This document shows positions 37,897-47,891 of a stretch of 64,000 bases of DNA, piece by piece (within the stretch, counting starts at the first letter, position 1; each line of letters starts with the position of its first letter). The notes below the pieces were generated by a model. That model was not told the DNA's origin. It saw only the letters and a program-made list of their open reading frames with translations, and did not search any database. Source of the stretch: Stanieria cyanosphaera PCC 7437 (lineage in GTDB: Bacteria > Cyanobacteriota > Cyanobacteriia > Cyanobacteriales > Xenococcaceae); assembly GCF_000317575.1 (NCBI RefSeq), contig NC_019748.1:1132001-1196000 (forward strand), given 5' to 3'. Position numbers and translations under genes: made by a program.

Positions 37897-38307
37897 TTAA
37901 CCATTATTCTGATCTAGGTGAGGTTTTAACACTTTACACTGTGTTAGTTCACTCGCCTTCTTGATAAACTTTTCGTCAAAGGTGTATAGTTCCAAACAGT
38001 GTTGACTCTGTGCTAAATGAAAAGCATCTGCAAAATCTAACCCATTTTCATGCCATTGAAGAACTTGAGCAATTAAGTTAGCATTGGCAAGATGGACGTT
38101 TGGCAAACCAAATAGCTGCTGTAAAGCTTGACAAATTTCTTTTGGGTTGAATTTATAGGCAAATCGCAGAACCCATTCAGTTTCTAGAATTACTGTATTG
38201 CTGATAAAAATATTCTGTGACTGAAAAATTTTTAGACTTTGTTGATATTGTAATTGGTCATCTTGGGTTAATAGTCGCACAATAATATTGGTGTCAACTG
38301 TTATCAT
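37897..38307 (-). CDS. vapC: VapC-type PIN-domain toxin
   Basis: This 136-aa PIN domain has the first acidic residue D5 (MITVDTNIIVRLL), a second set in ILETEWVL, and the third in DFADAFHLAQSQ. Such proteins are Mg-dependent RNases that cut tRNA or rRNA. It overlaps its antitoxin gene by 14 nt, as in many vapBC pairs. Confidence 0.88.
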   Translation of the reverse strand: MITVDTNIIVRLLTQDDQLQYQQSLKIFQSQNIFISNTVILETEWVLRFAYKFNPKEICQALQQLFGLPNVHLANANLIAQVLQWHENGLDFADAFHLAQSQHCLELYTFDEKFIKKASELTQCKVLKPHLDQNNG

Positions 38308-38557
38308 TATTTAATCTCTCTACTCCCTTACGAATAGCATCTTCCATATCCTCAAGACTTTTGGGAGTTCCTTGATACTTTAAGCAACCTGCTACCCGAT
38401 CTAAGGTTGTTTCGGGAAAAGGTTTTTTTGGTTTTAAGAGAATTCCATCTCCCATATCAATTGCTATTAATTCTTGTCCTTCTTCCCAGTTATGACTTTC
38501 TCGCAAAGCTTTGGGAATAATGACTTGACCTTTACTCGACATTTTTGTAGTTTTCAT
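38294..38557 (-). CDS. vapB: AbrB-type antitoxin
   Basis: This 87-aa protein starts with the SpoVT/AbrB swapped-hairpin fold (KMSSKGQVIIPKALRESHNW), which binds the operon's own promoter. The C-terminal tail would wrap the PIN toxin. It is upstream of and overlaps vapC. Confidence 0.88.
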   Translation of the reverse strand: MKTTKMSSKGQVIIPKALRESHNWEEGQELIAIDMGDGILLKPKKPFPETTLDRVAGCLKYQGTPKSLEDMEDAIRKGVERLNNDNS

Positions 38558-38660
38558 CAGAATAATGAAGGGTCAAAAGTAAGAAATATGTAAGAATTAT
38601 TATAACCTTACCAGAATGACCGATTTTTATCTCTAATGCTTAATAGTTAATTGTTTGTTC

Positions 38661-39884
38661 ATGACACTCAACAATTTTCCTCAAAAATGGCTTTCTATAA
38701 TCGGTATTGGTGAAGATGGACTAGCAGGATTAAATAACGTCGCGCGATCGCTTTTGGATAGTGCAGAAGTTATCGTAGGAGGCGATCGCCATTTAGCTAT
38801 GCTTCCTGATACAGATCACAGGGAAAAGTTGGTTTGGACTTCTCCAATCAAACATTCAATTGCAGAAATTATTCAACGACGGGGACAGTCTGTCTGTGTT
38901 TTAGCTAGTGGCGATCCGATGTGTTACGGCATTGGTGTAACTTTAATTCGTTACATTCCCATAGACGAAATGAGTATAATTCCAGCACCGTCTACTTTTA
39001 GCCTAATGTGTGCGAGATTAGGTTGGTCATTAACAGAAGTAGAATTATTAAGTTTATGTGGACGCGATCCAACTTTACTTCATGCTTTTGTTTATCCTCA
39101 TGCTCGTTTATTGATTTTAAGTGCAGATAAACAAACACCAGCAACAGTAGCCGAAATATTAGTAACTCAAGGATATAGTCAAAGTGAAATAACAGTCTTA
39201 GAACATTTGGGAGGAGAAAAAGAACGAATTATTCCAGGCGTTGCTGCTACTTGGGATGCAAAGGATGTTGCCGATTTAAATGCGATCGCTTGTTATTGTA
39301 TTCCAGACTCTCATACTATTCCTCTATCTCGTGTACCAGGTTTACCCGATCTTGTTTATCATCATGATGGACAATTAACTAAAAAAGAAATACGAGCGAT
39401 TACCTTAGCAGTTTTAGCTCCTTTACCAGGACAATTATTATGGGATGTGGGTGCTGGTTGTGGTTCAATTGGAATTGAATGGATGCGAAGTGAGCGAAGT
39501 TGTAGAGCAGTCGCGATCGAACAGAATAGAACAAGAATTCAATACATTGCCGATAATGCTGCTGCTTTGGGTGTGCCTAATCTTCAGATTGTCGCAGGAA
39601 AAGCACCGACTATTTTAAAAGATTTACCCCAACCAGATACTATTTTCATTGGTGGAGGTTTAACTACTCCTAATTTATTAGAAACTTGTTGGAATATTTT
39701 ACCTGCTAAAGGTCGATTAGTGGCGAATGCAGTCACAGTAGAAAGTGAACAGAAGCTATTGCAATGGCAAGGCGAATTAGGAGGAGAATTAACCCGTATT
39801 GCTATTTCTCGGGCAGAACCTGTAGGAAAATTTTTCGGTTGGAAAGCGATCGCGCCTGTAACTCAATGGGTAGTTGTGAAGTGA
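38661..39884 (+). CDS. cobL: Precorrin-6Y C5,15-methyltransferase (CobL/CbiET)
   Basis: A protein of about 407 aa with two domains: an N-terminal CbiE-like SAM methyltransferase (GIGEDGLAGLNNVAR, ASGDPMCYGIG) and a C-terminal CbiT-like domain (LLWDVGAGCGSIGIEW). The fused enzyme methylates C5 and C15 and decarboxylates in cobalamin synthesis. ATG 38661 is preferred to a TTG two codons earlier. Confidence 0.92.
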   Translation: MTLNNFPQKWLSIIGIGEDGLAGLNNVARSLLDSAEVIVGGDRHLAMLPDTDHREKLVWTSPIKHSIAEIIQRRGQSVCVLASGDPMCYGIGVTLIRYIPIDEMSIIPAPSTFSLMCARLGWSLTEVELLSLCGRDPTLLHAFVYPHARLLILSADKQTPATVAEILVTQGYSQSEITVLEHLGGEKERIIPGVAATWDAKDVADLNAIACYCIPDSHTIPLSRVPGLPDLVYHHDGQLTKKEIRAITLAVLAPLPGQLLWDVGAGCGSIGIEWMRSERSCRAVAIEQNRTRIQYIADNAAALGVPNLQIVAGKAPTILKDLPQPDTIFIGGGLTTPNLLETCWNILPAKGRLVANAVTVESEQKLLQWQGELGGELTRIAISRAEPVGKFFGWKAIAPVTQWVVVK

Positions 39885-40003
39885 AAATTTTAGTTGAAAA
39901 ATCCCAAGCGATCGCTTAAATATTGCTTATTCTGCTGCTGACTTATTTATCTTTTTTATTCGTATCGTTTTAAAATCAAGCTAAAACATTAAATTAATAA
40001 ATT

Positions 40004-40438
40004 ATGAATTATCACACTTTATACGACAAAGATTATAGTGAGTGGATTCAAGAAACCTTAAAACAAATAAAAGCAAAAAATTTTGATCGGGTAGACTGGA
40101 ACAATTTAATTGAAGAAATTGAAAGCATGGGAAAAAGCGAAAGAAGAGCGTTATTAAGTCTTTTTACCCAATTGCTTGAGCATTTATTAAAAATGTCTTA
40201 TTGGGATATAGAAAAAGAACGTAATTATCGTCATTGGGCATCTGAAGTTGTTAATTTTAGAGCGCAAATTGAAAGTAGATTAGAAGATAGTCCTAGTTTG
40301 AGAAGGGAATTACCAATCTTTTATGAACGCGCTCACTCAACTGCAATTAAATCTGTCTCAAAACTGTTTAATCTCGATCAAAAAGCTTATATCTCTCTAG
40401 AAAATGCTTTGGATGAAGAATGGTTTCCAGAGCTTTAA
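40004..40438 (+). CDS. DUF29-family protein
   Basis: A canonical 144-aa DUF29 protein: YDKDYSEWIQETL, then NLIEEIESMGKSERRALLSLFTQLLEHLLKM and PSLRRELP. It is all-helical and the function is unknown. The preceding gap (39885-40003) has only a HIP1 site. No partner gene is obvious. Confidence 0.85.
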   Translation: MNYHTLYDKDYSEWIQETLKQIKAKNFDRVDWNNLIEEIESMGKSERRALLSLFTQLLEHLLKMSYWDIEKERNYRHWASEVVNFRAQIESRLEDSPSLRRELPIFYERAHSTAIKSVSKLFNLDQKAYISLENALDEEWFPEL

Positions 40439-40603
40439 AAAAAATTATGACTTTATTGAGCTAAGGCGATCGCGTGGAGCAGCAATTAGGAATATATACG
40501 CAATCGTTGTTAAAAGAAATATTACTTTACGCAAGCAATTTTTGTCTTGAGATGGGTATTCTAAAGCATATTTTTAGTGCGCGAATCTTTAATTAAATAT
40601 ATT

Positions 40604-41431
40604 ATGTCGATTAACCAAGAATTGATTATTGAAGCAGGTCGCACAGAAAGACAATATTGGCAAGATATTTGGCGTTATCGAGAGTTATTTTACTTTCTGG
40701 CTTGGCGAGATATTTTAGTACGCTACAAACAAACTATTATTGGTATAGCTTGGGCATTACTCAGACCGTTTCTGACTACAGTCGTTTTTACTTTAGTTTT
40801 TAGTAAGCTAGCAAAATTACCATCAGACGGTGCGCCTTATCCTATCTTAGTTTTTGCAGGAATGCTTCCTTGGCAATTTTTTGCCAATGCTTTAGCAGAA
40901 TGTAGCAATAGCTTAATTACTAACGCTAATCTGATTTCTAAAGTTTACTTTCCTCGCCTCATTGTTCCTGCAAGTGCCGTAATTGTTAGTTTTGTGGATT
41001 TTTTGATTTCAGGAATGATTTTGCTAGCTTTGATGATTTGGTATGATTTTGTTCCTAGTTGGCGAATTATAACTTTACCTATTTTTATTGCGATCGCGTT
41101 TACCGCTTCAATGGGTGTAGGGTTATGGCTATCGGCGTTAAATGTTCAGTATCGGGATTTTCGCTACATTGTGCCGTTTATTATTCAATTTGGTTTGTAT
41201 ATTTCTCCTGTAGGTTTTAGTAGCAGCATCGTACCCGAACAATGGCGTTGGTTGTATTCTCTCAATCCAATGGTAGGAGTAATTGATGGTTTTCGTTGGG
41301 CAATTATTGGCGGAGATATCCCAATTTACTGGTCAGGTTTTATTATTTCTATTGGTTTAGTAACATTATTATTTATTAGTGGTATTTGGTATTTTCGGAG
41401 AATGGAAAAAACTTTTGCCGACGTGATTTAG
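40604..41431 (+). CDS. Polysaccharide ABC exporter, permease (Wzm-like)
   Basis: A protein of about 275 aa with six hydrophobic segments and the ABC-2 pattern WRDILVRYKQTIIGIAWALLRPF at the N-terminus, typical of Wzm/TagG/KpsM exporters of O-antigen or capsule. I chose ATG 40604 (MSINQELIIEAG) rather than the in-frame GTG 40577. The ATPase follows 189 nt downstream. Confidence 0.9.
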   Translation: MSINQELIIEAGRTERQYWQDIWRYRELFYFLAWRDILVRYKQTIIGIAWALLRPFLTTVVFTLVFSKLAKLPSDGAPYPILVFAGMLPWQFFANALAECSNSLITNANLISKVYFPRLIVPASAVIVSFVDFLISGMILLALMIWYDFVPSWRIITLPIFIAIAFTASMGVGLWLSALNVQYRDFRYIVPFIIQFGLYISPVGFSSSIVPEQWRWLYSLNPMVGVIDGFRWAIIGGDIPIYWSGFIISIGLVTLLFISGIWYFRRMEKTFADVI

Positions 41432-41620
41432 TTGTGACTACATCGTGGAAAAACATATAAATATCTAAAATTACCAATGATTGATATCTCGCACAGCGAT
41501 ACTTTAAGCGATCGCTCTTACCGAGCAAAAAAATTTTCCCCAGATGATAATTTTTGCGTGAAGAATGGGAAGTCTAGTGATATAGATCGCAGTCAATTTA
41601 CTGTTTAGTGCGGTAAGAAA

Positions 41621-42901
41621 GTGTCTGATACTATCATTAGGGTCGAAAATCTCGGTAAAAAATATATCATCGGGCATCAGCAGGAAGGGCGTTCTCAATA
41701 TGTCGCTTTACGAGATGTAATTGCTGAGGGTGCGAAGTCTGTAGTTAAAAGATTTACGAAACCTCAAGAGAGTAACTCTAATCGTGAAGAGTTTTGGGCG
41801 TTAAAAGATGTTTCTTTTGAGATTAAACGAGGGGAATGTGTTGGTATTATCGGGCGTAATGGTGCAGGTAAATCAACCTTACTCAAGATTTTAAGTCGCA
41901 TTACTGAACCAACGACGGGGCGTATTTCGATTAAGGGTAGAGTTGCCAGTTTATTAGAAGTAGGTACGGGTTTTCATCCAGAGTTGACTGGTAGGGAAAA
42001 TATCTATCTCAATGGTGCAATTTTGGGGATGAGTCGGGCGGAGATTAAGAAGAAGTTTGATGAGATAGTTGCGTTTGCAGAGGTAGAAAAGTTTCTGGAT
42101 ACTCCTGTCAAACATTATTCATCTGGGATGTATGTACGTTTAGCGTTTGCAGTTGCTGCCCATTTAGAACCAGAGATTTTGGTAGTGGATGAGGTTTTAG
42201 CAGTTGGTGATGCTGCGTTCCAGAAGAAATGTTTGGGCAAAATGGGAGATGTGGCAACCAAGGAAGGGCGAACGGTTTTATTCGTTAGTCATAATATGGC
42301 TACTGTTCAAAATTTATGTTCTCAATGCTTATATTTAAATAGTGGGAAAATAAAAGAAGTTAATTCAACAGAATTTGTTATTAATCAATATTTAGTAGAT
42401 ATTTCTTCTGAGTCTAATAAAGATTCTCTTGCATTTAGAAAAGATAGACAATGTTCTAATAAAGTTAAAATAGTTAATTTTTATATTCTTGATGATTGTC
42501 GAGAAAAACAATCTGTTCTTCAGTCTGGTAACAATTATACTTTTGTTATGGAATATGAAAATTATTGTGTAGAAAAAATATTTGATGATGTAATTGGTAG
42601 TATTGCTATTACAGATAATAGAAATGAAATTACATTTTTAATTCGTTCTAATTTTACCGATCAAAATTTTTCTATTAATCAACAAAAGGGTTATATTGAG
42701 GCACAAGTAAAAGATTTTAATCTTACAACGGGAATATATAATACTATACTTTTTTTATCGCATAGAGAAACTGAAATTTTAGACTGTATTAGTAATGCTT
42801 GCATAATTCAAGTGGAAGCTGGTGATTTCTTTAATACAGGTAGTATAGGTCTTCCCTCTCATTGTAAAACTTTAACTCGTGCAGACTGGATAACAAAATG
42901 A
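41621..42901 (+). CDS. Polysaccharide ABC exporter, ATPase with Wzt C-domain
   Basis: The start is GTG. Residues about 1-265 form the ABC domain: Walker A GRNGAGKST, a Q-loop region, signature YSSGMYVRLAFA, and Walker B ILVVDEVLAVGD. About 150 further residues form a Wzt_C-like beta domain that usually recognises the end of the polymer. It overlaps the start of the next gene by 4 nt. Confidence 0.92.
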   Translation: MSDTIIRVENLGKKYIIGHQQEGRSQYVALRDVIAEGAKSVVKRFTKPQESNSNREEFWALKDVSFEIKRGECVGIIGRNGAGKSTLLKILSRITEPTTGRISIKGRVASLLEVGTGFHPELTGRENIYLNGAILGMSRAEIKKKFDEIVAFAEVEKFLDTPVKHYSSGMYVRLAFAVAAHLEPEILVVDEVLAVGDAAFQKKCLGKMGDVATKEGRTVLFVSHNMATVQNLCSQCLYLNSGKIKEVNSTEFVINQYLVDISSESNKDSLAFRKDRQCSNKVKIVNFYILDDCREKQSVLQSGNNYTFVMEYENYCVEKIFDDVIGSIAITDNRNEITFLIRSNFTDQNFSINQQKGYIEAQVKDFNLTTGIYNTILFLSHRETEILDCISNACIIQVEAGDFFNTGSIGLPSHCKTLTRADWITK

Positions 42902-43368
42902 TAGCAACTAAGTTCATTATTTTAAAACTTATACGTTATTTATTGAAAACCATATTTGGCATTAAAAATCTAGAAAAAACAATAGTTTTTATTTGTCGTT
43001 TATTAGGCATAAATTTATTAAATCTTGCCTATAACAATATAGGAATATTAAATTACCAAAATTGTGATATTTCTGGAGAAAACTTAGTAATAAATAAAAT
43101 TTTATCTCAATATTTTAACAGCCAACAAAGCTTATTTTTTTTTGATATTGGTGCGAATACTGGTAGTTATTCAACAAAATTAAGGCAAAAATTCAAGAAT
43201 GCAATAATTTATGCATTTGAACCTAACAAATATAGTTTTGATGAATTATCAAAAATTAAACTTGATTTTAATATTAAAACTTATAATTTGGGCTTAAGTT
43301 CAAAATCATGCCAGCAAAAAATTTATACATATGCTGATGAAATTAAAAGCCAACACGCAAGTTTCTAA
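42898..43368 (+). pseudogene. FkbM-type methyltransferase, 3'-truncated by IS
   Basis: The frame begins as an FkbM-family methyltransferase: membrane-like N-terminus, then the SAM motif FFDIGANTGSYSTKL (about 85-100) and AFEPNKYS. It runs into the IS end at 43365 and stops at once. The rest of the enzyme is missing and is not found on the other side of the IS, where a different gene begins. It presumably methylated a sugar in the exported polymer. Confidence 0.85.
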
Positions 43369-44520
43369 GTACAGGACAAAAAATAAGCGAAAGACTTGCA
43401 AAGTCTTATAGAAAAGGGGTTTGATGAAAAGTAACCACACTTAAACAACGAACCCCTATGAATCAGATTAACTTACTTAGACAAACCTTAAAACCTCATC
43501 TTGGATGGCATGGCGCACGCTTAAGTTTTTTCGCTTTGTTTTTGATTGCCTTAGTTAGAGTTAGAACAGTAAATTTGACAGAAATAGCAACAGGTTTTCG
43601 GACTCATGCCCAGACAGAATCTAGTTACAAGCGGTTACAACGTTTCTTTCGAGATTTTGACCTTGATTATTCTGCGCTCGCTCTTTTCAATAGTTACTTT
43701 AATGGATATACCACAACCTTGGATTTTAAGTACAGATAGGACAGAATGGTCTTTTGGGCAAACTCAGTTTAATATTCTCTTTCTGGGAATAGTGCATAAG
43801 GGAGTGGCGTATCCTGTAGTTTGGAAAATGCTGCACAAGAAAGGCAATTCTGACAGTGACGAAAGGATGGACTTACTTGATCGCTTCGAGGAAATTTTTC
43901 CTGATGCTCAGATAGCCTATCTAACTGGCGACCGTGAATTTATTGGTCAACAATGGCTCTCGTATCTTTTAATTGAACCGACAATTCGATTTCGATTGAG
44001 AATCCGAGAAAGCGAGCGGATCGACGATGGAAAAAAACAACTTAGAGCTTCAATTGTCTTTGCTCATCTTCAACCTGGAGAAACTCAAATCTTATCTGGC
44101 AAAAGATTAGTTTGGGGACGTTTGGTCTATGTTTCTGCTTTACGTCTGGATGATGGCGAATTATTGATAGTCATTAGTCCCGATTCTTCTTCTAGCGCAA
44201 TTTCAGATTATGGGCAACGATGGGGTATCGAAACTTTGTTTGGGATGTTTAAGACCAGAGGCTTCTGTCTCGAATCTACTCACTTCAATGATTCAGAGCG
44301 ATTGAGTAAGTTATTAGCTTTGATGAGTTTAGCTCTTTGTTGGGCAGTTAAAACGGGAGAATGGTGGCATCAACATCAACCTATCAAAGTCAAAAAGCAT
44401 GGACGATTAGCTAAAAGTATTTTTCGTCATGGTCTTGATTATTTGCGCTCGATTTTTACCGATTTGGATTTAAAACAATTTCAGTTTCTTGAATCCTTAA
44501 AATTTTTGTCCTGTACTTAG
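43365..44520 (+). mobile_element. IS4-family insertion sequence, about 1156 bp
   Basis: Both ends carry the inverted repeat CTAAGTACAGGACAAAAA (left 43365-43382; right, reverse complement, ending at 44520). Inside is one transposase gene. I find no clear target-site duplication in the flanks (gcaagttt / ctaattag), and the interrupted genes differ left and right, so this is probably the trace of an IS-mediated deletion. The transposase stop codon lies in the right inverted repeat. Confidence 0.85.
43458..44520 (+). pseudogene. IS4-family transposase, frameshifted
   Basis: The DDE transposase is in two frames. The first 93 codons (43458-43739) hold the N-terminus. From about 43681 the +1 frame continues with LFSIVTLMDIPQPWILSTDRTEW, LTGDREF, and the signature Y-x2-R-x3-E-x6-K in YGQRWGIETLFGMFK. 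All three acidic residues are present. Joining needs a +1 shift (or a missing base) at GCTCTTTTC around 43680-43688. It may be a decayed copy or a natural frameshift site. Confidence 0.8.
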
Positions 44521-46224
44521 CTAATTAGTTTATATCCTGTTCCTCAAATCATAAATCAGATTAACCAATTGCATCAAGCGAACAAAAAAGTAATATATAT
44601 TTCTGATATGTATTATTCCTCAGATATAATTAAATACTTTTTAAAACAAAAATATATATGGAAATCTGAAGATATTATATACGTTTCCTCTGAAGAAAGA
44701 GTTAACAAAGCATCTGGAAATTTATTTAAAGAATGTCTCGATCAATTATCTTTAAAACCATCTCAAATATGTCATATCGGAGATAATTTACATTCCGATG
44801 TTAAAATTCCAAATAAACTGGGAATTAAAGCCCAAGCTTTTACTTATACTCACTTAAATCGCTACGAGCAAAAAATATCTAACAATACAGAGCCTCCACT
44901 CAAGTTTCGTTCTCTTTTAGCAGGTACTTGTCGATTAACCCGTTTACAGTCTCAAGAAAAAATTTTTCACAATCAAATTATTTGGGATACAGCAAGTAAT
45001 GTTATTGCTCCAGTATTATTCGGATTTGTTTACTGGTGTCTTTCTCAAGCTCAAAAAAAAGGTATTCAAAGATTATATTTTGTAGCTAGAGATGGTCAAA
45101 TACTTTTAAAAATTGCTCACATTATTTGTAAAAATTGGGGTTACACTATTGATTGTCGTTATTTATATGGTTCTCGTCAAGCTTGGCATTTTCCTGCTAT
45201 TCAAGAAATTGGACAATTTGAATTAGATTGGATTTTCGATCCGACTGAATTTTTATCTGTTTATTCAGTTTGTGAAAGAGTTAATGTAAATCCTGAAGAA
45301 ATAGAAAATATTCTCGAACACTATAATTTTGAACGAAGTATTTGGAACAAAAACTTAACTGAAGAACAAAGATATTTTTTAAAAAAAGTATTTGAAAATG
45401 AGCAAATTAAAAATCTAATCCTAAATAAAGCTTTACAATTTCGTCAAATAACTCTTAATTATTTTGAGCAAGAGGGTGTCTTTGATGATATTCCTTTTGC
45501 AATTATTGATATTGGATGGAATGGTAGATTGCAAAAATCTTTAAGTCAATTACTTAGTGTTGCCAATCGATATCCTTTAGACGGAATTAATGGTTTTTAT
45601 TTTTCATTATCAAAACGAATAAAACCTTTTTCAAAAGATAATTTATTTGTGTATTTTGCCGATACTAACTTAAATCCAGAAAGAAATTTTGTTTTTCTCT
45701 ATAAAGGAGTTTTAGAACTTTTTGTTAATGCCGATCATGGTAGTACAATTAGATTTGAAAAAATACAAGAAAAATATATACCAATTCTACGAGGTAACAA
45801 AAATGAAAAAGCAATACAATGGGGACTGTATATATTACAAAAGGCAGTAATATTTTTTGCCGAGCAATTAGTACGTATTTTAGAAGAAAATCAAATTAAA
45901 GAAGAATATATATTAAATATTTCTAATTTATTACTAAAAGAATTTTTATTATCGCCTTCTTATTGGGAAGCATCAGTATTTGGTTCTTTCCAAATTACAG
46001 AAGATCAAACAGAAAATATTTTCTATGAATTAGCTCCTAAGTATAATTTATTTAATACTTTACGACTAATTTTATACAATAAGCATATTCATCATAACGT
46101 TTGGTTTCCTGCTTCAAAAATTAGAAGTTCTATAATATGTACTATATTGCTTAATCAAATTGGAAAAGGTATTAAAACTAAAATAAAGCAAAAATTAAAA
46201 CCAATTAATTTTATGAAAAAATAA
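44521..46224 (+). pseudogene. HAD-type polysaccharide protein, 5'-truncated by IS
   Basis: The reading frame is open from the IS edge with no ATG (LISLYPVPQIINQINQLHQANKKVIYISDMYYSSD). The first HAD motif (DxD) is missing, so the N-terminal part was lost. The later HAD motifs remain (ISDMYYSSD; HIGDNLHSDVKIP), followed by a large C-terminal region of about 400 aa with FVARDGQILLKIA. Similar proteins occur in cell-surface sugar clusters. It is probably non-functional unless read from an internal start. Confidence 0.75.
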
Positions 46225-46236
46225 TCAAATTTATTA

Positions 46237-47613
46237 ATGATAACAAATATTCTTCAACTTAGTACTCAAGACATTAGTGGTGGTGCAGAAAAAATTGCTT
46301 ACACTCTACACCATAGTTACTTAGTTAAAGGTCACAATTCCTGGCTTGCTGTAGGAACGAAAAAATCTGAAGAAAGTAATATTTTAGAGATTCCTAATGA
46401 TAAATATCGTAACCCTTGGGCGAAACTATGGCTTAAAACCGCCAACCCGTTATTCCCTATTATTGAAAAAAACCGAGTTGCTTGGAAATTCCATCGATTG
46501 CTTACCCAAACCATCGGACAACCAAAACGGTGGTTAGAACGTCAACTAGGACATGAAGAGTTGGATTTTCCTGCTAGCATCGATATATTGAATTTACCGC
46601 CACAGCAACCCAATATTTTACATTGTCACAATTTACACGGTGAATACTTCGATTTAAGAGTTTTGCCTCAGTTAAGTAAACAAATTCCTACTATTTTGAC
46701 CCTGCACGATGCTTGGCTTTTAAGCGGACATTGCGCTCATTCTTTAACTTGCGATCGCTGGAAAACTGGCTGCGGACAATGCCCAGATTTAAACATCTCA
46801 CCTGCTATTAAACGTGATGCTACAGCTTACAATTGGCAGATCAAACAACAAATTTACGAAAAAAGCAAACTTTATCTCGCTACTCCTTCACAATGGTTGA
46901 TGGATAAAGTCGAACAATCGATACTTCAGCCAGCCATTATTGAGAATAAAGTTATTCCAAATGGTATCGATCTGTCTATTTTTCATCCTGGCAATAAATT
47001 TGCTGTTCGGTCAAAATTAAGTATTCCTGTTAATGCCAAAGTAATTCTTTTTACTGCTAATACGATTCGGAATAATCCTTGGAAAGACTATCAAACTATG
47101 CAGACTGCCATAAATATAGTAGCTGAGTGTTTAAACCAAGAACAGATTTTGTTTATCGCATTAGGAGAAGATGCACCAGAAACACAAATTGGTTCAGCAA
47201 AAATTAGATTTGTTCCCTATCAAAAACATCCAGAAACAGTAGCCTCTTACTATCAAGCAGCAGATGTCTATATTCATGCTGCCAAAGTCGATACTTTTCC
47301 TAACACTATTTTGGAAGCACTTGCTTGTGGTACTCCTGTAGTTGCTACTGCTGTTGCTGGTATTCCCGAACAAATTGAAGATGGTGGTACGGGTTTTTTA
47401 GTTGCACCAGGCGATATTAATTCTCTGGCAATTTATATAGAAAAATTATTACTAGATGACGTTTTGCGAAATCAAATGAGCGATCGCGCTGCTATAGTAG
47501 CAAAGCAAAAATATGGATTAGAACGGATGGTTGATGAATATGTGAATTGGTATCAACATATTCTAGAAAATTATAAATACTTGGTGGTAGAAAGAGAGTT
47601 AAATCAAAACTAA
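46237..47613 (+). CDS. Glycosyltransferase family 4 protein
   Basis: This 458-aa GT-B enzyme has an N-terminal LSTQDISGGAEKIAYTLH and C-terminal GIDLSIFHPG and the sugar-nucleotide loop NTILEALACGTPVVATAVAGIPE. A cysteine-rich insert (CAHSLTCDRWKTGCGQC) is known from one group of such enzymes. It follows the HAD gene by 12 nt and would act in polymer assembly. It is the last gene before the tRNA-Pro element. Confidence 0.92.
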   Translation: MITNILQLSTQDISGGAEKIAYTLHHSYLVKGHNSWLAVGTKKSEESNILEIPNDKYRNPWAKLWLKTANPLFPIIEKNRVAWKFHRLLTQTIGQPKRWLERQLGHEELDFPASIDILNLPPQQPNILHCHNLHGEYFDLRVLPQLSKQIPTILTLHDAWLLSGHCAHSLTCDRWKTGCGQCPDLNISPAIKRDATAYNWQIKQQIYEKSKLYLATPSQWLMDKVEQSILQPAIIENKVIPNGIDLSIFHPGNKFAVRSKLSIPVNAKVILFTANTIRNNPWKDYQTMQTAINIVAECLNQEQILFIALGEDAPETQIGSAKIRFVPYQKHPETVASYYQAADVYIHAAKVDTFPNTILEALACGTPVVATAVAGIPEQIEDGGTGFLVAPGDINSLAIYIEKLLLDDVLRNQMSDRAAIVAKQKYGLERMVDEYVNWYQHILENYKYLVVERELNQN

Positions 47614-47681
47614 CAAAAGCCTGGATGGACAGAAATATATCAGGAGCTTTGGGAATTTTCTCAAGACACTGGTAGATACAT

Positions 47682-47704
47682 CCTCTCTTGAAAATATCAA
47701 GAGT
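47682..47704. other. Inverted repeat downstream of the glycosyltransferase
   Basis: CTCTTGA (47685-47691) and TCAAGAG (47697-47703) flank a 5-nt loop. It may end the polysaccharide operon, but no T-run follows. It lies 48 bp left of the element's attachment repeat. Confidence 0.4.
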
Positions 47705-47750
47705 GCATTTGTTAATGAGTATTAATATTTGTTAACGAAAAAGTATCGGT

Positions 47751-47802
47751 AAATCCCGAGCTTATGTCAGTTTTTTATATATCGGAGCGGCGGGATTTGA
47801 AC
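47751..47802. repeat. Left attachment repeat (attL)
   Basis: 52 bp identical to 53908-53959. Its right part (TCGGAGCGGCGGGATTTGAAC) is the 3' end of tRNA-Pro, without the rest of the tRNA. It marks the far end of the integrated element. Confidence 0.9.
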
Positions 47803-47847
47803 TAATGACTTCATTTAGCTATGACGAGACATCAAGGACTTAAATGC

Positions 47848-47891
47848 TTACTCATTGGTAATTTCAAGCAAAGTGAGTAAAAAGTGAGTAA
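47848..47891. promoter_or_regulatory. Left-end TGAGTAA repeats (candidate integrase arm sites)
   Basis: GTGAGTAA occurs at 47873-47880 and 47884-47891, exactly 11 bp apart, and in reverse (TTACTCA) at 47848-47854. The same arrangement, with 11-bp spacing, is near the right end. The second copy contains the GTG start of the integrase, so binding there could also repress integrase synthesis. Confidence 0.65.

Noticed and set aside
43361-44528. Target-site duplication of the IS (ctaa)
   Set aside because: The CTAA next to the right end could be read as a copy of part of the inverted repeat; no consistent duplication fits both ends.
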